Assembly (NCBI RefSeq): GCF_900128985.1
Contig: NZ_FQUC01000002.1
Span: 558,001 to 622,000 of the forward strand
Source: Indolivaga macrotermitis
GTDB taxonomy: Bacteria > Bacteroidota > Bacteroidia > Bacteroidales > Dysgonomonadaceae
DNA length: 64,000 nucleotides
Direction: 5' to 3'
In this document: positions 10,101 through 19,155 of the stretch, piece after piece
Numbering within the stretch: the first letter of the stretch is position 1
How the letters are laid out: every line of letters begins with the position of its first letter
Made by a program: the position numbers and the translations under genes
The notes under the pieces: model-generated
Database searches by the model: none
Seen by the model: only the letters and a program-made list of their open reading frames with translations
Told to the model about the DNA's origin: nothing

Positions 10101-11277
10101 ATTTCATCAATCCCCGTTCGACTAATCCCATCCAGAGATTACCATCCTTATCCTCAGCCACTGAATTTACAGGAGTGGGAGTATCTACATTCATAGAAGA
10201 AGTTCCGCATGTCCACAGTTCGGTTTGGAGACGCTTTGGAGTAAGAAGGTTAATTCCTCCTGTTTCAGTACCCAGCCAGATTGTTTCACCATCGGTGAAC
10301 AGACAATTAATAGCATTACAGTTAATTGTAGCATCATTCCGCTCACTCGTCTGCCGGATGAAAGAAAAGGTATCTGTAGCCCGGTCGTAAACATTCAATC
10401 CATTGAGGGTAGATACAATCAAATGTCCCCGATCGGTCAGTTTAATATCAGTTATATAGGCTTGACTCAACATTCCGGGACGATGCGTAGAGTAGCGGTA
10501 TCTTTTCAGTCTCCGTTCATTGTGGTTATACTTAAATATACCTCGGTTGGAGCCAATCCACAAAAACTCGCCATCGTCCTGCATACAGGAAATACGCCAG
10601 TCTGCGCTAAAAGGTGTCAGGTTACCGGATAAAGGTTCAACAATCAATTGGTTACCAGATTGTTTTTGAACACGGCAAACCTGATTATCTATACCAGCGC
10701 AAATAGCCCAACCTGTATCTATGATCGTATGTATAGGCGATGTCCCGGCATTCTTGAGGCAATAATATGCCTTCACTGCTCCCTTATCGTCCAATTCTAT
10801 ACACCATAAATCTTTGCTGCCCGAAATCCATAGATTACCCTGCTTATCCTTATATATTGTACGCACATATTCATTCATCAGTTGGTGTAACGGACTATCC
10901 ATTAGTAGAGGAAGTTCAACCAAAGAATAAGTATTGAGGTCGAGTATATCGATTCCTCCTTCCGAGACAATCCAGAGCCGTTTGTAATTGTCTTCGCATA
11001 TCTTATGTATAAAATCATTCTTTAGGCGTACAGGCTCAGATTGCATATCGTAATTCAAGAACTCATAGCCATCATACCGGCCTATCCCATGATGTGTTGC
11101 AACCCAAATGTACCCTTCGGAATCTTTAAAAATATCGCTCACAAAACTATATGGCAGTCCTTTACTCTCAGTTATAAATTTGAAATTGTACTGGTCGAAA
11201 AACCGGTTAGTATTCTGAGAGAAAAGCACCAATGCTTGGAGTAACCCTATCAGGGCCAGCAAGAAGAATCGTTTCAT
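7102..11277 (-). CDS. Hybrid two-component system regulator (HTCS), sensor kinase fused to response regulator and AraC domain
   Basis: This is a 1391-residue single-chain regulator. In order it has a signal peptide (residues 1-20), about 14 periplasmic two-component-propeller blades (residues 30-700, repeats of the type GNLWLGT), a Y_Y_Y domain (about 735-805) and one membrane segment (about 812-832). The cytoplasmic part has a HisKA domain with His887 in NITHEFRTP, a HATPase with DTGHG and GTGIGL boxes, a receiver with phospho-acceptor Asp1190 in ICDLMMP, and an AraC-type HTH (about 1290-1391, ending ...VGFNDPKYFTKCFKEFFGY). HTCS proteins bind an oligosaccharide in the periplasm and activate the neighbouring polysaccharide-utilisation locus. 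The gene lies between its two likely targets, the GH89 operon and the susC operon, which share a repeat module. Confidence 0.95.
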   Translation of the reverse strand: MKRFFLLALIGLLQALVLFSQNTNRFFDQYNFKFITESKGLPYSFVSDIFKDSEGYIWVATHHGIGRYDGYEFLNYDMQSEPVRLKNDFIHKICEDNYKRLWIVSEGGIDILDLNTYSLVELPLLMDSPLHQLMNEYVRTIYKDKQGNLWISGSKDLWCIELDDKGAVKAYYCLKNAGTSPIHTIIDTGWAICAGIDNQVCRVQKQSGNQLIVEPLSGNLTPFSADWRISCMQDDGEFLWIGSNRGIFKYNHNERRLKRYRYSTHRPGMLSQAYITDIKLTDRGHLIVSTLNGLNVYDRATDTFSFIRQTSERNDATINCNAINCLFTDGETIWLGTETGGINLLTPKRLQTELWTCGTSSMNVDTPTPVNSVAEDKDGNLWMGLVERGLMKWNKETRACTQFLFSPDDITTISNNTINGILIDSDDYLWAYTWGVGINGIDLNISNNRTFKRYTRETIPELEGDFISSACEDMVNHGIWFGSTRGIHFYDKRKGSFTRVLFDQSDNEFEAIHALLIDRKKRLWVGTTQGVFIVDLPSFARSNRHFDYKYLRYKLDNPESTQLEKINSILEDKNGTIWLGSNGHGLYQLTSDKNNHFVFKNYTTRQGLSNNTIIGMAEDAQGNLWLTTNDGISRLNIQSMTFSNYTQADGLPATQFYWNGIRYSAIHDFIYLVTIDGLVIIHPQDETLLPSASRVKLSSLVIGGNIIYPSSGDYLKQNITTASDIFLHERESRFSVGFTIQDYANSSRIRFAYRLKGYEEEWTETQPGNYMVRYTSVPAGDYILQVRATDGSGRWSDEVTEIKVHITPYFYKTIWFYLLLIVAISLIIYLFYKRKIRTYREQKARLERKVEQRTQELAVQNKQLEAMAKHVREITEEKIVFFTNITHEFRTPVTLIHGPIEHAMRETQDQKVKAQLEIAERNSRYLLSLVNELMDFRKLEMDKVVLDKHPENFVNFLSDLLLPFRVFAQERQISIDLYFRLDNPYLVIDAGYMRKVMINLVSNAIKFTPDNGRISIFIASVKRKENENSLYISVRDTGHGLETEDMVKIFDRFYQSPKVRKYPVYGQSGTGIGLFLCWKIVELHGGEIWARNNSGRGASFRILMPLVHAENVKQVDKEISEVTDDSCIPDIQQPADSTKKATILIVEDNKDMRSYIRMLLVRDYRIFEAGDGKEALQIVQKHAIDLIICDLMMPVMDGMELSQRIKENLATSHIPVLMLTAVRSELQEKRSFEIGVDEYLCKPFDEEVLRLRIRNILNLRNKYKKMFSASSNVEELHIQEESRDKTFITNAVNLMKENYAESEYNLERFVRDMGYSKTLVNKKMQDLTGQPIGQFMKNYRLNVAQKILQERAGDVNISEIAYAVGFNDPKYFTKCFKEFFGYLPSSKLNKK

Positions 11278-11385
11278 TGTAATCCCTGGCTTTTAAAATT
11301 CTCGTATAGGCTAATTTATGAAACAAAAGGTACAACTTTATTTTTAATTCCAAACTTCCCTTTCCATAACCAGAAGCCAACTATA

Positions 11386-11446
11386 CTATTTTCCCCTTCT
11401 TTTGCATCATTTTCCCCCTGCACCCAATATTATTGTTTTTAATTTG
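11386..11446 (+). promoter_or_regulatory. Promoter/operator module of the susC operon (21-bp direct repeat plus -7 box)
   Basis: CTATTTTCCCC (11386-11396) and TCATTTTCCCCC (11407-11418) form a direct repeat whose ATTTT cores start at 11388 and 11409, 21 bp apart. Exactly 20 bp after the last C (11418) lies TTAATTTG (11439-11446), one base off the Bacteroidetes -7 consensus. The arrangement copies the GH89 promoter module in spacing and orientation. If the call is right, transcription starts near 11453, leaving a leader of about 640 nt before susC. Confidence 0.6.
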
Positions 11447-11469
11447 CAGTAATCAAAACCTAAAATACC

Positions 11470-11517
11470 ATGAAAAAAAACCTTTTATTTTTTACCTTGA
11501 CCTACGCCTATTATTAA
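11470..11517 (+). CDS. Possible 15-residue leader peptide
   Basis: The ATG at 11470 opens MKKNLLFFTLTYAYY and stops at 11517. It begins about 17 nt after the predicted transcription start, the place where a leader peptide would sit. It looks like the first half of a signal peptide and is rich in Phe/Tyr. It may equally be chance or a remnant of a lost secreted-protein gene. A perfect palindrome covers its stop codon. Confidence 0.2.
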   Translation: MKKNLLFFTLTYAYY

Positions 11518-11523
11518 TAATAG
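11508..11523. repeat. Perfect 16-bp palindrome CTATTATTAATAATAG
   Basis: The sequence equals its own reverse complement over all 16 bases. It lies across the stop of the small leader ORF, about 55 nt into the predicted susC transcript. It could be a dimer-binding site or a weak RNA hairpin. At this AT content chance is not excluded. Confidence 0.4.
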
Positions 11524-11863
11524 TAAGGTACTACCTGAACGTGATGAAATTCATTTCATCTTTCCCCTTAAGCAATTAATAACTGATTAAAACAACTACG
11601 GCTTATGTAACAATATTTAACAATATATGATAACATTTGACAAAAGACCTGTAAACAGGTAATAGTACCTTGAGTCTGTCCAAACTCTAGTGAAATGATG
11701 TAAAACAGTTAAATAGAGATCGATTCCTTGAGTTTCACCTCACCAATAAACATAAAGTTTTCAGAGATTTAAACCAAACGAATAATATTCACCTAACAGT
11801 ATTAACTAATACCCGATATTAATGTGTAAAAAAAAACATTATAATAGAAGATTATTAAACACT

Positions 11864-11929
11864 ATGGATAGCCAACATGTAAAAAGGGATGATGAATTGG
11901 CTGCAAACATAAGAGAGATACTGAGGTAA
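11864..11929 (+). CDS. Possible 21-residue ORF in the susC leader
   Basis: The ATG at 11864 reads MDSQHVKRDDELAANIREILR, then TAA. It is hydrophilic and helix-prone but matches nothing I recognise. It could be a small regulatory peptide, the remains of an older gene, or chance. Confidence 0.12.
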   Translation: MDSQHVKRDDELAANIREILR

Positions 11930-12090
11930 CAGAATAAAGAATAATACTTTCTCTTGGTTTAGCTATAACAGAAGGCTTTAATGTCGCCCCGAAGTTATTA
12001 TTGAACAAAATCTAAACAGACTCTTATACTCCCGAAATAATTTATGAATACAGATAAAGAAAACTAAGTCTCTAATTAAATCTCAATTTT

Positions 12091-15000
12091 ATGCAGAATG
12101 TACATATAAGAAGAAAAAGAACATTTACCCGGAGGATACTCCTAATTGTGTTCTTGATAAGCAGTACCCTGGCATTTGCCCAAAACAGGGTTTCAGGTAC
12201 TGTTTCTGACCAGACAGGTGATCCCCTGCCGGGAGCCAACGTATCGGTGGCAGGTACTACAAACGGTGTTATGACCGATTATAACGGTAAATATTCAATA
12301 GAAGCAGAGAAAGGGCAAACCCTTGTCTTTTCTTTTCTTGGTTTTATTCAACAAGAAATAAAAGTAAGTCAGAATGTAATCAACATCACATTGGAAGAAG
12401 ACTCTAAAACTCTCGATGAAATCGTGGTAGTTGGTTATGGTGTCATGACCCGTAAAGATGTAACCAGTTCTATAACTACAGTAGGAGCAGAAAAACTGAA
12501 CGTAGGTGTTTACTCCGATCCGGCACAACTTCTGCAAGGTAAAGTTCCGGGACTGACTATAACGCAAAGTAGTAACCCCAACGCTTCGCCCACTGTCACT
12601 TTACGTGGGGCTTCGACCTTACGTACCGGAGCAGCTATGGAGCCATATTATGTAATAGACGGTATTCCGGGTATGTCACTATCGCTGATCGCACCGGATG
12701 ATATTGAGAGTATAGATGTATTGCGCGATGCAACTGCAACTGCCATCTATGGATCGAAAGCTGCCAATGGTGTGATCATAGTGACTACCAAGAAAGGCAA
12801 AGCCGGACATACAAGTATCAACTATAGTGCTTATGTGGCAATCGACAATGTCTTAAAGAATTACGATGTAATGAATGCCTCACAACTTCGCAAGTATGCT
12901 GAATCGGGAGGTATAGAACTGTTCAATGATCTGGGAGCCGATACCCGTTGGCAAGACGAGGTACAACGTACAGCATTCAGTCACAACCATAATTTATCAA
13001 TCAGTGGAGGTACAGACAAATCGGCCTATAATGCCAGCATTAACTATATGGAACGTCAGGGTGTTATCAAAGGTACAGACACAGATCGCATCATCGGACG
13101 GGCTTTTGTACAGACTACCGGATTGAAGGACCGTCTTACGCTCTCATTCAGTATCAATGGTAGTGTAACCAACAACAGCACTATCCCAACAGGCGACGAC
13201 GGAAGACAGGGAAAAAGCGTATTGGATGCCATGTATTATTATTCGCCGCTAGTTCCTGTCCGCAATGCAGATGGTAGTTGGTACGAAAACAGTAGTATTT
13301 CGCAAAACTATAACCCGGCAGCCTTGATTAATGAAAATATCTATGATACCGAAAGTAAGCGCCTACAAGGAAATGCCAAAGCTTCATTAAAAATCATAGA
13401 CGGGCTGCTTTACAATTTCAGCCTGGCTTATCAGAACGAAGAATATACTTACAGCAATTACAACACCACCAACTCTTTAATAGCCAGCGGCATGAACGGT
13501 AAGGCTCAACGCTCGTCCGTTACAAACAAAAAGAAAGTAATGGAAACCTACGTCAATTATGATAAAACATTTAACAAAGTTCATAAACTAGGTTTAATGG
13601 GCGGCTACTCGTGGGAAGAATCGAACGATAACGACGGTTTCCAAGTGACTACCTACGATTATTACAATGATGCTTTGACTTACCACAATATGGCCTTAGC
13701 TAATAAAATCGACAAGAACGGTTTAGGAGGCTGGGCTCTTTCTACTCTACGCATGATCTCGTTTTATGGTCGCGTCAACTACTCTTATGACAGCAAGTAC
13801 CTACTTCAGGCAACTGTTCGACGTGATGGCTCTTCTGCTTTCGGAGCAAACAACCGATGGGCTACATTCCCCTCTATATCCGGAGCATGGCGTCTTACTG
13901 AAGAAAACTTCATTAAAGACCTGAATATCTTTGATGATTTGAAATTACGTGTAGGCTATGGAGTAAGCGGTAACTCACTAGGCTTTGATGTATTTACAGC
14001 TACCCAACTTTATGGAGCGACAGGCTGGTACGAAAACCTGACCTCAACGGGCGAAACAGAACAAATACATATACTTGGTGCTACCCGCAATGCTAATCCC
14101 GATCTGAAATGGGAACGTACAGGCATGTTTAATATCGGTATAGACTTCGGATTCTTCAAGAACCGTTTGAACGGAACAATCGAATATTATGACAAACGTA
14201 CGAAAGACCTGATCGCCGATTATGCCGTTTCGACAACCAAATATCAGTACAACTGGCTGACAGCCAATGTGGGCGAAATCAGCAACAAGGGTATCGAACT
14301 TACGATCAATGCAATACCTGTAAAAACAAAAGACTTTATGTGGGAAACTTCAATAAACCTTTCGCACAACAAGAACAAGGTCGTTAAATTATCTAACAGT
14401 TCATATTCAGTCGACTATTTAGACAAAGGGAATGTCGATGCAGCAGGTTTTGCTACAGCAAATAACCAGCGTGTAATGGAAGGTTCTCCTATAGGCCAGT
14501 TCTATCTGTGGAAATGGGCAGGAGTAAAAGACGGTGTTTCGCACTTCTATGTATACGGCGAAAGCAGCCTCGAAGCGCTATATAAAGATCAGGGCGGATA
14601 TGATGGTAATGTGACCAAACAAGCCGACGGCCGTTATATCGATAATGCAACCGGAGAATATGTAACAACCAGCAGCCCATTGTATGACGACCGTGCAAAA
14701 GCAGGTTCGGCACAACCAAAACTGACTGCAGGATGGAACAACTCGATCACTTATAAGAACTGGACATTGACTGCATTCGTTCAGGGAGTATTCGGAAACA
14801 AGATACTGAATGCATCGCGTGCCTACTTGAATAATATAGGTAATGTGACTGCCGGTAAAAACGTATTGGCTTCTATCGCAGATGAAAATCCGGTAACCGA
14901 CTATAACTCTCATGCACCATCCGACCGCTATCTTGAAAGTGGTACTTATGTGCGCCTGTCATCTCTATCTTTGGGATACAACTTCGGGTATATGAACGAA

Positions 15001-15171
15001 TATATCAAAGGGCTCCGCTTATATGCTACGTGTAACAATGTTTTCACTATTACCGGTTACAAAGGCATCGACCCTGAAGTAAGTCTGGGTGGCATAGAAC
15101 CAGGTATCGACAACCGTCAGACTTATCCACGTACACGTACCTTTATGTTCGGTGTTAATGTCAACTTCTAA
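12091..15171 (+). CDS. susC: SusC-like TonB-dependent outer-membrane transporter
   Basis: This 1026-residue protein has a signal peptide with a long basic N-region (RRKRTFTRR) and cleavage after FAQ at about residue 31. A carboxypeptidase-regulatory-like domain follows (about 33-112, GTVSDQTGDPLPGANVSVAGT). Next are the TonB box region (EIVVVGYG), the plug (about 130-230, with YVIDGIPG and SIDVLRDATATAIYGSKAANGVI) and the beta-barrel, ending in an aromatic residue (FMFGVNVNF). SusC proteins import oligosaccharides across the outer membrane, working with a SusD lid. susD follows 6 bp after the stop. The first HTCS, read from the other strand, probably controls it. The substrate should match the locus enzymes (GH92, GH89, GH43), so a mannose- or GlcNAc-bearing glycan is the simplest guess. 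Confidence 0.96.
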   Translation: MQNVHIRRKRTFTRRILLIVFLISSTLAFAQNRVSGTVSDQTGDPLPGANVSVAGTTNGVMTDYNGKYSIEAEKGQTLVFSFLGFIQQEIKVSQNVINITLEEDSKTLDEIVVVGYGVMTRKDVTSSITTVGAEKLNVGVYSDPAQLLQGKVPGLTITQSSNPNASPTVTLRGASTLRTGAAMEPYYVIDGIPGMSLSLIAPDDIESIDVLRDATATAIYGSKAANGVIIVTTKKGKAGHTSINYSAYVAIDNVLKNYDVMNASQLRKYAESGGIELFNDLGADTRWQDEVQRTAFSHNHNLSISGGTDKSAYNASINYMERQGVIKGTDTDRIIGRAFVQTTGLKDRLTLSFSINGSVTNNSTIPTGDDGRQGKSVLDAMYYYSPLVPVRNADGSWYENSSISQNYNPAALINENIYDTESKRLQGNAKASLKIIDGLLYNFSLAYQNEEYTYSNYNTTNSLIASGMNGKAQRSSVTNKKKVMETYVNYDKTFNKVHKLGLMGGYSWEESNDNDGFQVTTYDYYNDALTYHNMALANKIDKNGLGGWALSTLRMISFYGRVNYSYDSKYLLQATVRRDGSSAFGANNRWATFPSISGAWRLTEENFIKDLNIFDDLKLRVGYGVSGNSLGFDVFTATQLYGATGWYENLTSTGETEQIHILGATRNANPDLKWERTGMFNIGIDFGFFKNRLNGTIEYYDKRTKDLIADYAVSTTKYQYNWLTANVGEISNKGIELTINAIPVKTKDFMWETSINLSHNKNKVVKLSNSSYSVDYLDKGNVDAAGFATANNQRVMEGSPIGQFYLWKWAGVKDGVSHFYVYGESSLEALYKDQGGYDGNVTKQADGRYIDNATGEYVTTSSPLYDDRAKAGSAQPKLTAGWNNSITYKNWTLTAFVQGVFGNKILNASRAYLNNIGNVTAGKNVLASIADENPVTDYNSHAPSDRYLESGTYVRLSSLSLGYNFGYMNEYIKGLRLYATCNNVFTITGYKGIDPEVSLGGIEPGIDNRQTYPRTRTFMFGVNVNF

Positions 15172-15177
15172 AATGCA

Positions 15178-16788
15178 ATGAATATGAAAACTAAATATTT
15201 GAAATTATTTATGTCGGCTGCACTGCTGACTCTCGTAGCCGGCTGTACGGATCTTGATGTAGATATTAAGTCTCAATACACGGAATTCCCCGATTCGGAA
15301 CTGGCGGCAGAAGCCAAAGCAGCTAATGCTTATTACGCTATGCGCGGACCGTTGGGTCGCGACTATAATCACGCCCAGACCTTGTCGTCGGACGAAACAA
15401 TGTCTTTCTCTTTCAATGGTTCAGACTATTACGACAATGGTCGTTACAACCATATGAGCTTGCATAGCTGGACTCCGGATGATGCAGCAATCGGCTACTG
15501 GGAGAATTTCACAGCAGGTATTACAACCTGTAATAACCTGATTGCAGAAATGGGAGGGGAAGAAGCCGACGTAACCGCTTCTATCCGGGCTGCCCGTGCC
15601 TTTTATTTCTGGGTATTGATGGATAGTTATGGTGATGTGCCGCTACTGGATCACGTGCTGGATGCAGATGAAGCAGTAGACCGCTCTCCACGCGCCGTGA
15701 TAGCTGAATATATAGAATCGGAATTATTAGCTATATTAGACCTGTTACCTACCGAAGTAGATGCTTCTACTTATGGCAAGCCTACCCGATGGATGGCTGA
15801 TGCTTTACTGGCAAAACTTTATCTGAACTGGGCGGTTTATACCAGTAGCGATGTAGCTACATATACTCCATCCGTAAGTAACAGCAAACTGAATGATCTG
15901 GTTAAAGTGTGTGACGACATTATTGCATCCGGCAAATTCGATTTGTCCGACGCTTACCTTACCAAGTTTTATCCCGAAAATGGTTCGCATATCAAGGATT
16001 TCATCTATGCTATGCCTTTCGACCGCGAAACACAACAAGGTATGACCTACGCCCGTTTCTGGACACACCGCAATGGAAATACCGAATTCTATGGTGTAAA
16101 CTTACCAAGCAGCGTAGGTGGATGTTTTGCGATCAACACCGAATTCGTAGACAAATTTAATCTGCCAGGGGATGCCCGTAACGATCAGATTATTGGCGGA
16201 CCACTATATATTCGTAATGCGAGTACTTACAAAGCGACCACCACTCCATGGATAGTTAGTGATCAGCAAGTAACGTTAACAAAAGTAATCACATTGAACA
16301 GTTTAGATGAAACTATGCCGGTTGACAATACAGCGCATGGCGGCCGTTCACAAGGCTACCGCTCCATCAAATTTTACATGGATCTGAATACAACAGCTTC
16401 ACAAAGCCGTAACCAAAGTAATGATGTGCCTATCTTCCGGTATGCCGATGTATTATTGATGAAAGCCGAGGCCATTCTGCGCGGCGCAACCAGTACCAAT
16501 GGCGATACCCCTATGTCACTGATGAACCAGATACGTAGTTATGTCAATGCACCACTAGTTACAGCTAATCCTACATTGGACGAGCTACTTGACGAACGTG
16601 CCCGCGAATTTGCTGACGAAAACTGGCGTCGTAACGACCTTATCCGTTATGGCAAATTTGAGAACGATTGGGGTTACAAACACGTTATCAATCCGGGTGC
16701 CAAAACAGAGCTTTATCGTCGTATTTTCCCTGTTCCGACATATATTCTGAATACTAATACCAATTGGTCACAAAATAAGGGATATTAA
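15178..16788 (+). CDS. susD: SusD/RagB-like surface glycan-binding lipoprotein
   Basis: This is a 536-residue lipoprotein. Residues 1-23 end in the lipobox LVAGC (Cys23), and the chain continues with the SusD helical TPR fold. Family marks are ARAFYFWVLMDSYGDVPLLD near residues 140-160, RWMADALLAKLYLNWA, FRYADVLLMKAEAILRG and the C-terminal LLDERAREFADENWRRNDLIRYG. It lids the SusC channel at the cell surface and captures glycan. The chosen ATG (15178) is 6 bp after the susC stop; ATG at 15184 is an equally possible start. A terminator-like hairpin follows at 16819. Confidence 0.96.
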   Translation: MNMKTKYLKLFMSAALLTLVAGCTDLDVDIKSQYTEFPDSELAAEAKAANAYYAMRGPLGRDYNHAQTLSSDETMSFSFNGSDYYDNGRYNHMSLHSWTPDDAAIGYWENFTAGITTCNNLIAEMGGEEADVTASIRAARAFYFWVLMDSYGDVPLLDHVLDADEAVDRSPRAVIAEYIESELLAILDLLPTEVDASTYGKPTRWMADALLAKLYLNWAVYTSSDVATYTPSVSNSKLNDLVKVCDDIIASGKFDLSDAYLTKFYPENGSHIKDFIYAMPFDRETQQGMTYARFWTHRNGNTEFYGVNLPSSVGGCFAINTEFVDKFNLPGDARNDQIIGGPLYIRNASTYKATTTPWIVSDQQVTLTKVITLNSLDETMPVDNTAHGGRSQGYRSIKFYMDLNTTASQSRNQSNDVPIFRYADVLLMKAEAILRGATSTNGDTPMSLMNQIRSYVNAPLVTANPTLDELLDERAREFADENWRRNDLIRYGKFENDWGYKHVINPGAKTELYRRIFPVPTYILNTNTNWSQNKGY

Positions 16789-16818
16789 AAAAATCGTTTT
16801 ATTTTAAAACTTATAGAG

Positions 16819-16869
16819 CCTTGTATTACATCTGACCATCATATCAACTGTAGTACAAGGTTTTCTTTT
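16819..16869 (+). terminator. Terminator-like hairpin between susD and GH92 (possible partial terminator)
   Basis: CCTTGTATTACA pairs with TGTAGTACAAGG (11 pairs, one mismatch) over a loop of about 18 nt, followed by TTTTCTTTT. It lies inside the operon, 14 bp before the GH92 ATG. It therefore probably lowers rather than stops transcription, keeping susCD messages more abundant than the enzyme messages. Confidence 0.65.
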
Positions 16870-16882
16870 AAAGACAAGACTG

Positions 16883-19141
16883 ATGAAAAAAAATATACTC
16901 GTACTATCCGTTTTACTACTTTCTTACATAAACAGCTTTGCACAAGAAACAGCTCTAAACCGTTATGTCGATCCTCGCATCGGTTCCGAAGGCTTAGGAC
17001 GGGTCTTTATTGGCCCGTCTTGCCCTTTCGGGATGGTAAAACCGTCACCGGACTGCACAGCCCGTCCGAATAGTGGCTGGTTACCCATGCCCGAACAAGT
17101 CGATGGCTTTTCGCAAGTACATGTCAGCGGAACGGGAGGTGGCCCTAAATATGGAAATATTCTGGTTATGCCTTTTGGAGAAGGGATGGATCGCATCCAG
17201 CATATTGACTACCGGAAGGATGAAACCATCAAATTAGGATATTACTCCACTCAATTCAAGGCTTCAGGCATACAAACCGAAATAACCACTGCCCCCAAGG
17301 CTTCGTTCTACCGATTTACTTATCCTGCCGATTCATTGAAATCACTCGCCATAGATGCAGGCTTCTTCCTTGGAGAAAGCTCTGTACCGGATGCCCGCGA
17401 AGCACAACAATTTGTAGGTTCAGAGATACAGATTATATCCGACAGGGAAGTTATGGGTTATACCCGCATACGCGGAGGATGGAATAATGGACGTGCATAT
17501 ACAGTCTACTTCTATGCCGAAACCGACAAGCCCTTCGTACGTACATCCACATGGAAAGGCAATAAAATCACAAATGACAAGTATCAATACGATTCCCAAC
17601 AGAAAACAGGAGCTTTGCTTCAATTCGAATCTTCCGACAATGTGATACAACTGAAAATTGGTATTTCCTTCCTCAGTTCGCTAAAAGCAAGAGAGAATGC
17701 ACATGCTGAGATATCTCACTGGTCGTTCGAGACAGTACATCAGCAATTACTGGATCAGTGGGAAGGGTTATTCCGGAAGATCGAAATATCACCCCGTACA
17801 CCCGATGCATACAAGCGCATGTTTTATACAGCCCTTTACCATACTATGCTGATGCCTGTGGATCGCAGCGGCGAAAATCCGCTCTGGACAGATAACGAAC
17901 CGTATTATGATGACTTCTACGCTATCTGGGATACTTACCGGACATCATCGCCCCTGATAACACTGATAGACCCCGAACGGGAAACAGACATTGTACGTTC
18001 GCTCATCAACATATACAAACGCGATGGCTATATGCCCGATGCACGTAGCGGAAACAGTAACGGACGTACACAAGGAGGCTCAAATGCTGAAATAGTGATA
18101 GCAGACGCTTTCGTAAAAGGACTGAAAGGGATAGATTATGAACTGGGACTGGAAGCCATGTTAAAAGATGCAACCGTACCTCCGGGAGGTAATGGGGAAG
18201 CAGAAGGACGTGGCGGACTCGTACCTTATCTGCAACTTGGTTACATTCCCTATGGTATCCCTCGTGCAGGAAACCGTACTGTCGAATATTCTTACTGCGA
18301 TTATGCAATTGCACTTGTCGCCAAAGGCTTGGGTAAAGAAGATTTATATGATCACTACCTGAAACAGTCGGGCAATTGGAAGAATTTGTGGCGCGATGGT
18401 TATGAGCACGCCGGAGCAAAAGGCTTTATTATGCCACGTGACGAAAAAGGCAACTGGCTGGACAATATACCTTTCGGCAAGTCTAAGATACAAAAACCGA
18501 CCTTTACCTATACTCCGGTAACATTCGAAGGGCCGTGGTATACCCCCTGGTGGGATATGTTCTTCTACGAAGCCTCTTCGTGGGAATATTCGTTGAGTAT
18601 TCCACACGACGTTCCCGGATTGATTGAGAAATGTGGCGGTGCAGAAAAGTTTGAAGAACGTTTGGATATCTTTTTCGACAAAGAGTTCTTTAATGTTAAC
18701 AACGAGCCGTCTTTCCTTTCACCGTGCCTCTATCATTGGATAGGGAAGCCGCATCGAAGCAGTGACCGGGTTCATGAAATCATCCGTAAAAACTATAACG
18801 ATGGATCTATCGGATTGCCGGGTAACGACGATTCGGGAGCTATGTCCTCATGGCTTGCTTTCCACATGACAGGACTTTATCCTAATGCCGGACAAGACTA
18901 TTATCTTATTAATACACCCTTACTGGAAGAAACTTCGTTCAAATTGGAAGATGGAAAAATGTTCAAAATATCAACCAAAGGTCTTTCAAATAAAAATAAG
19001 TATATACAGACTGTTACTCTAAATGGGAACACATACCCATACTCGGCCATACGTCACAAGGACATAACTGATGGTGGCGAACTTATATTGATTATGGGTG
19101 AAAAGCCAAGCGAATGGGGCAAACAGTTATTGTCTAATTAA
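16883..19141 (+). CDS. GH92 family alpha-mannosidase, secreted
   Basis: This 752-residue enzyme has a signal peptide (residues 1-20, ending SFAQ) and no lipobox Cys. GH92 marks are NRYVDPRIGSEGLGRVFIG, DARSGNSNGRTQGGSNAEIV, NNEPSFLSPCLYHWIGKPH and GNDDSGAMSSWLAFHMTGLYP. The segments around the metal site differ clearly from the first GH92 (for example SFLSPCLYHWIG where that one has CHQVAFMFNYAG), so the two belong to different subgroups and probably cut different linkages. It is the third gene of the susC operon. Confidence 0.93.
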   Translation: MKKNILVLSVLLLSYINSFAQETALNRYVDPRIGSEGLGRVFIGPSCPFGMVKPSPDCTARPNSGWLPMPEQVDGFSQVHVSGTGGGPKYGNILVMPFGEGMDRIQHIDYRKDETIKLGYYSTQFKASGIQTEITTAPKASFYRFTYPADSLKSLAIDAGFFLGESSVPDAREAQQFVGSEIQIISDREVMGYTRIRGGWNNGRAYTVYFYAETDKPFVRTSTWKGNKITNDKYQYDSQQKTGALLQFESSDNVIQLKIGISFLSSLKARENAHAEISHWSFETVHQQLLDQWEGLFRKIEISPRTPDAYKRMFYTALYHTMLMPVDRSGENPLWTDNEPYYDDFYAIWDTYRTSSPLITLIDPERETDIVRSLINIYKRDGYMPDARSGNSNGRTQGGSNAEIVIADAFVKGLKGIDYELGLEAMLKDATVPPGGNGEAEGRGGLVPYLQLGYIPYGIPRAGNRTVEYSYCDYAIALVAKGLGKEDLYDHYLKQSGNWKNLWRDGYEHAGAKGFIMPRDEKGNWLDNIPFGKSKIQKPTFTYTPVTFEGPWYTPWWDMFFYEASSWEYSLSIPHDVPGLIEKCGGAEKFEERLDIFFDKEFFNVNNEPSFLSPCLYHWIGKPHRSSDRVHEIIRKNYNDGSIGLPGNDDSGAMSSWLAFHMTGLYPNAGQDYYLINTPLLEETSFKLEDGKMFKISTKGLSNKNKYIQTVTLNGNTYPYSAIRHKDITDGGELILIMGEKPSEWGKQLLSN

Positions 19142-19155
19142 GGAATCAAGAAGAG

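Larger units (their letters stand above)
11453..12090 (+). other. Long untranslated leader upstream of susC (637 nt), no long gene seen
   Basis: Between the predicted start of transcription and the susC ATG there is no frame longer than about 20 codons. The stretch is AT-rich. It holds a 15-codon ORF close to the predicted RNA 5' end, a perfect 16-bp palindrome over that ORF's stop, and a 21-codon ORF at 11864. The short phrase CCTTGA recurs at about 11495, 11669 and 11725. Long susC leaders in Bacteroides are known places for carbon-source control and antisense RNAs, so the length may be functional. No riboswitch class is recognised. Confidence 0.4.
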
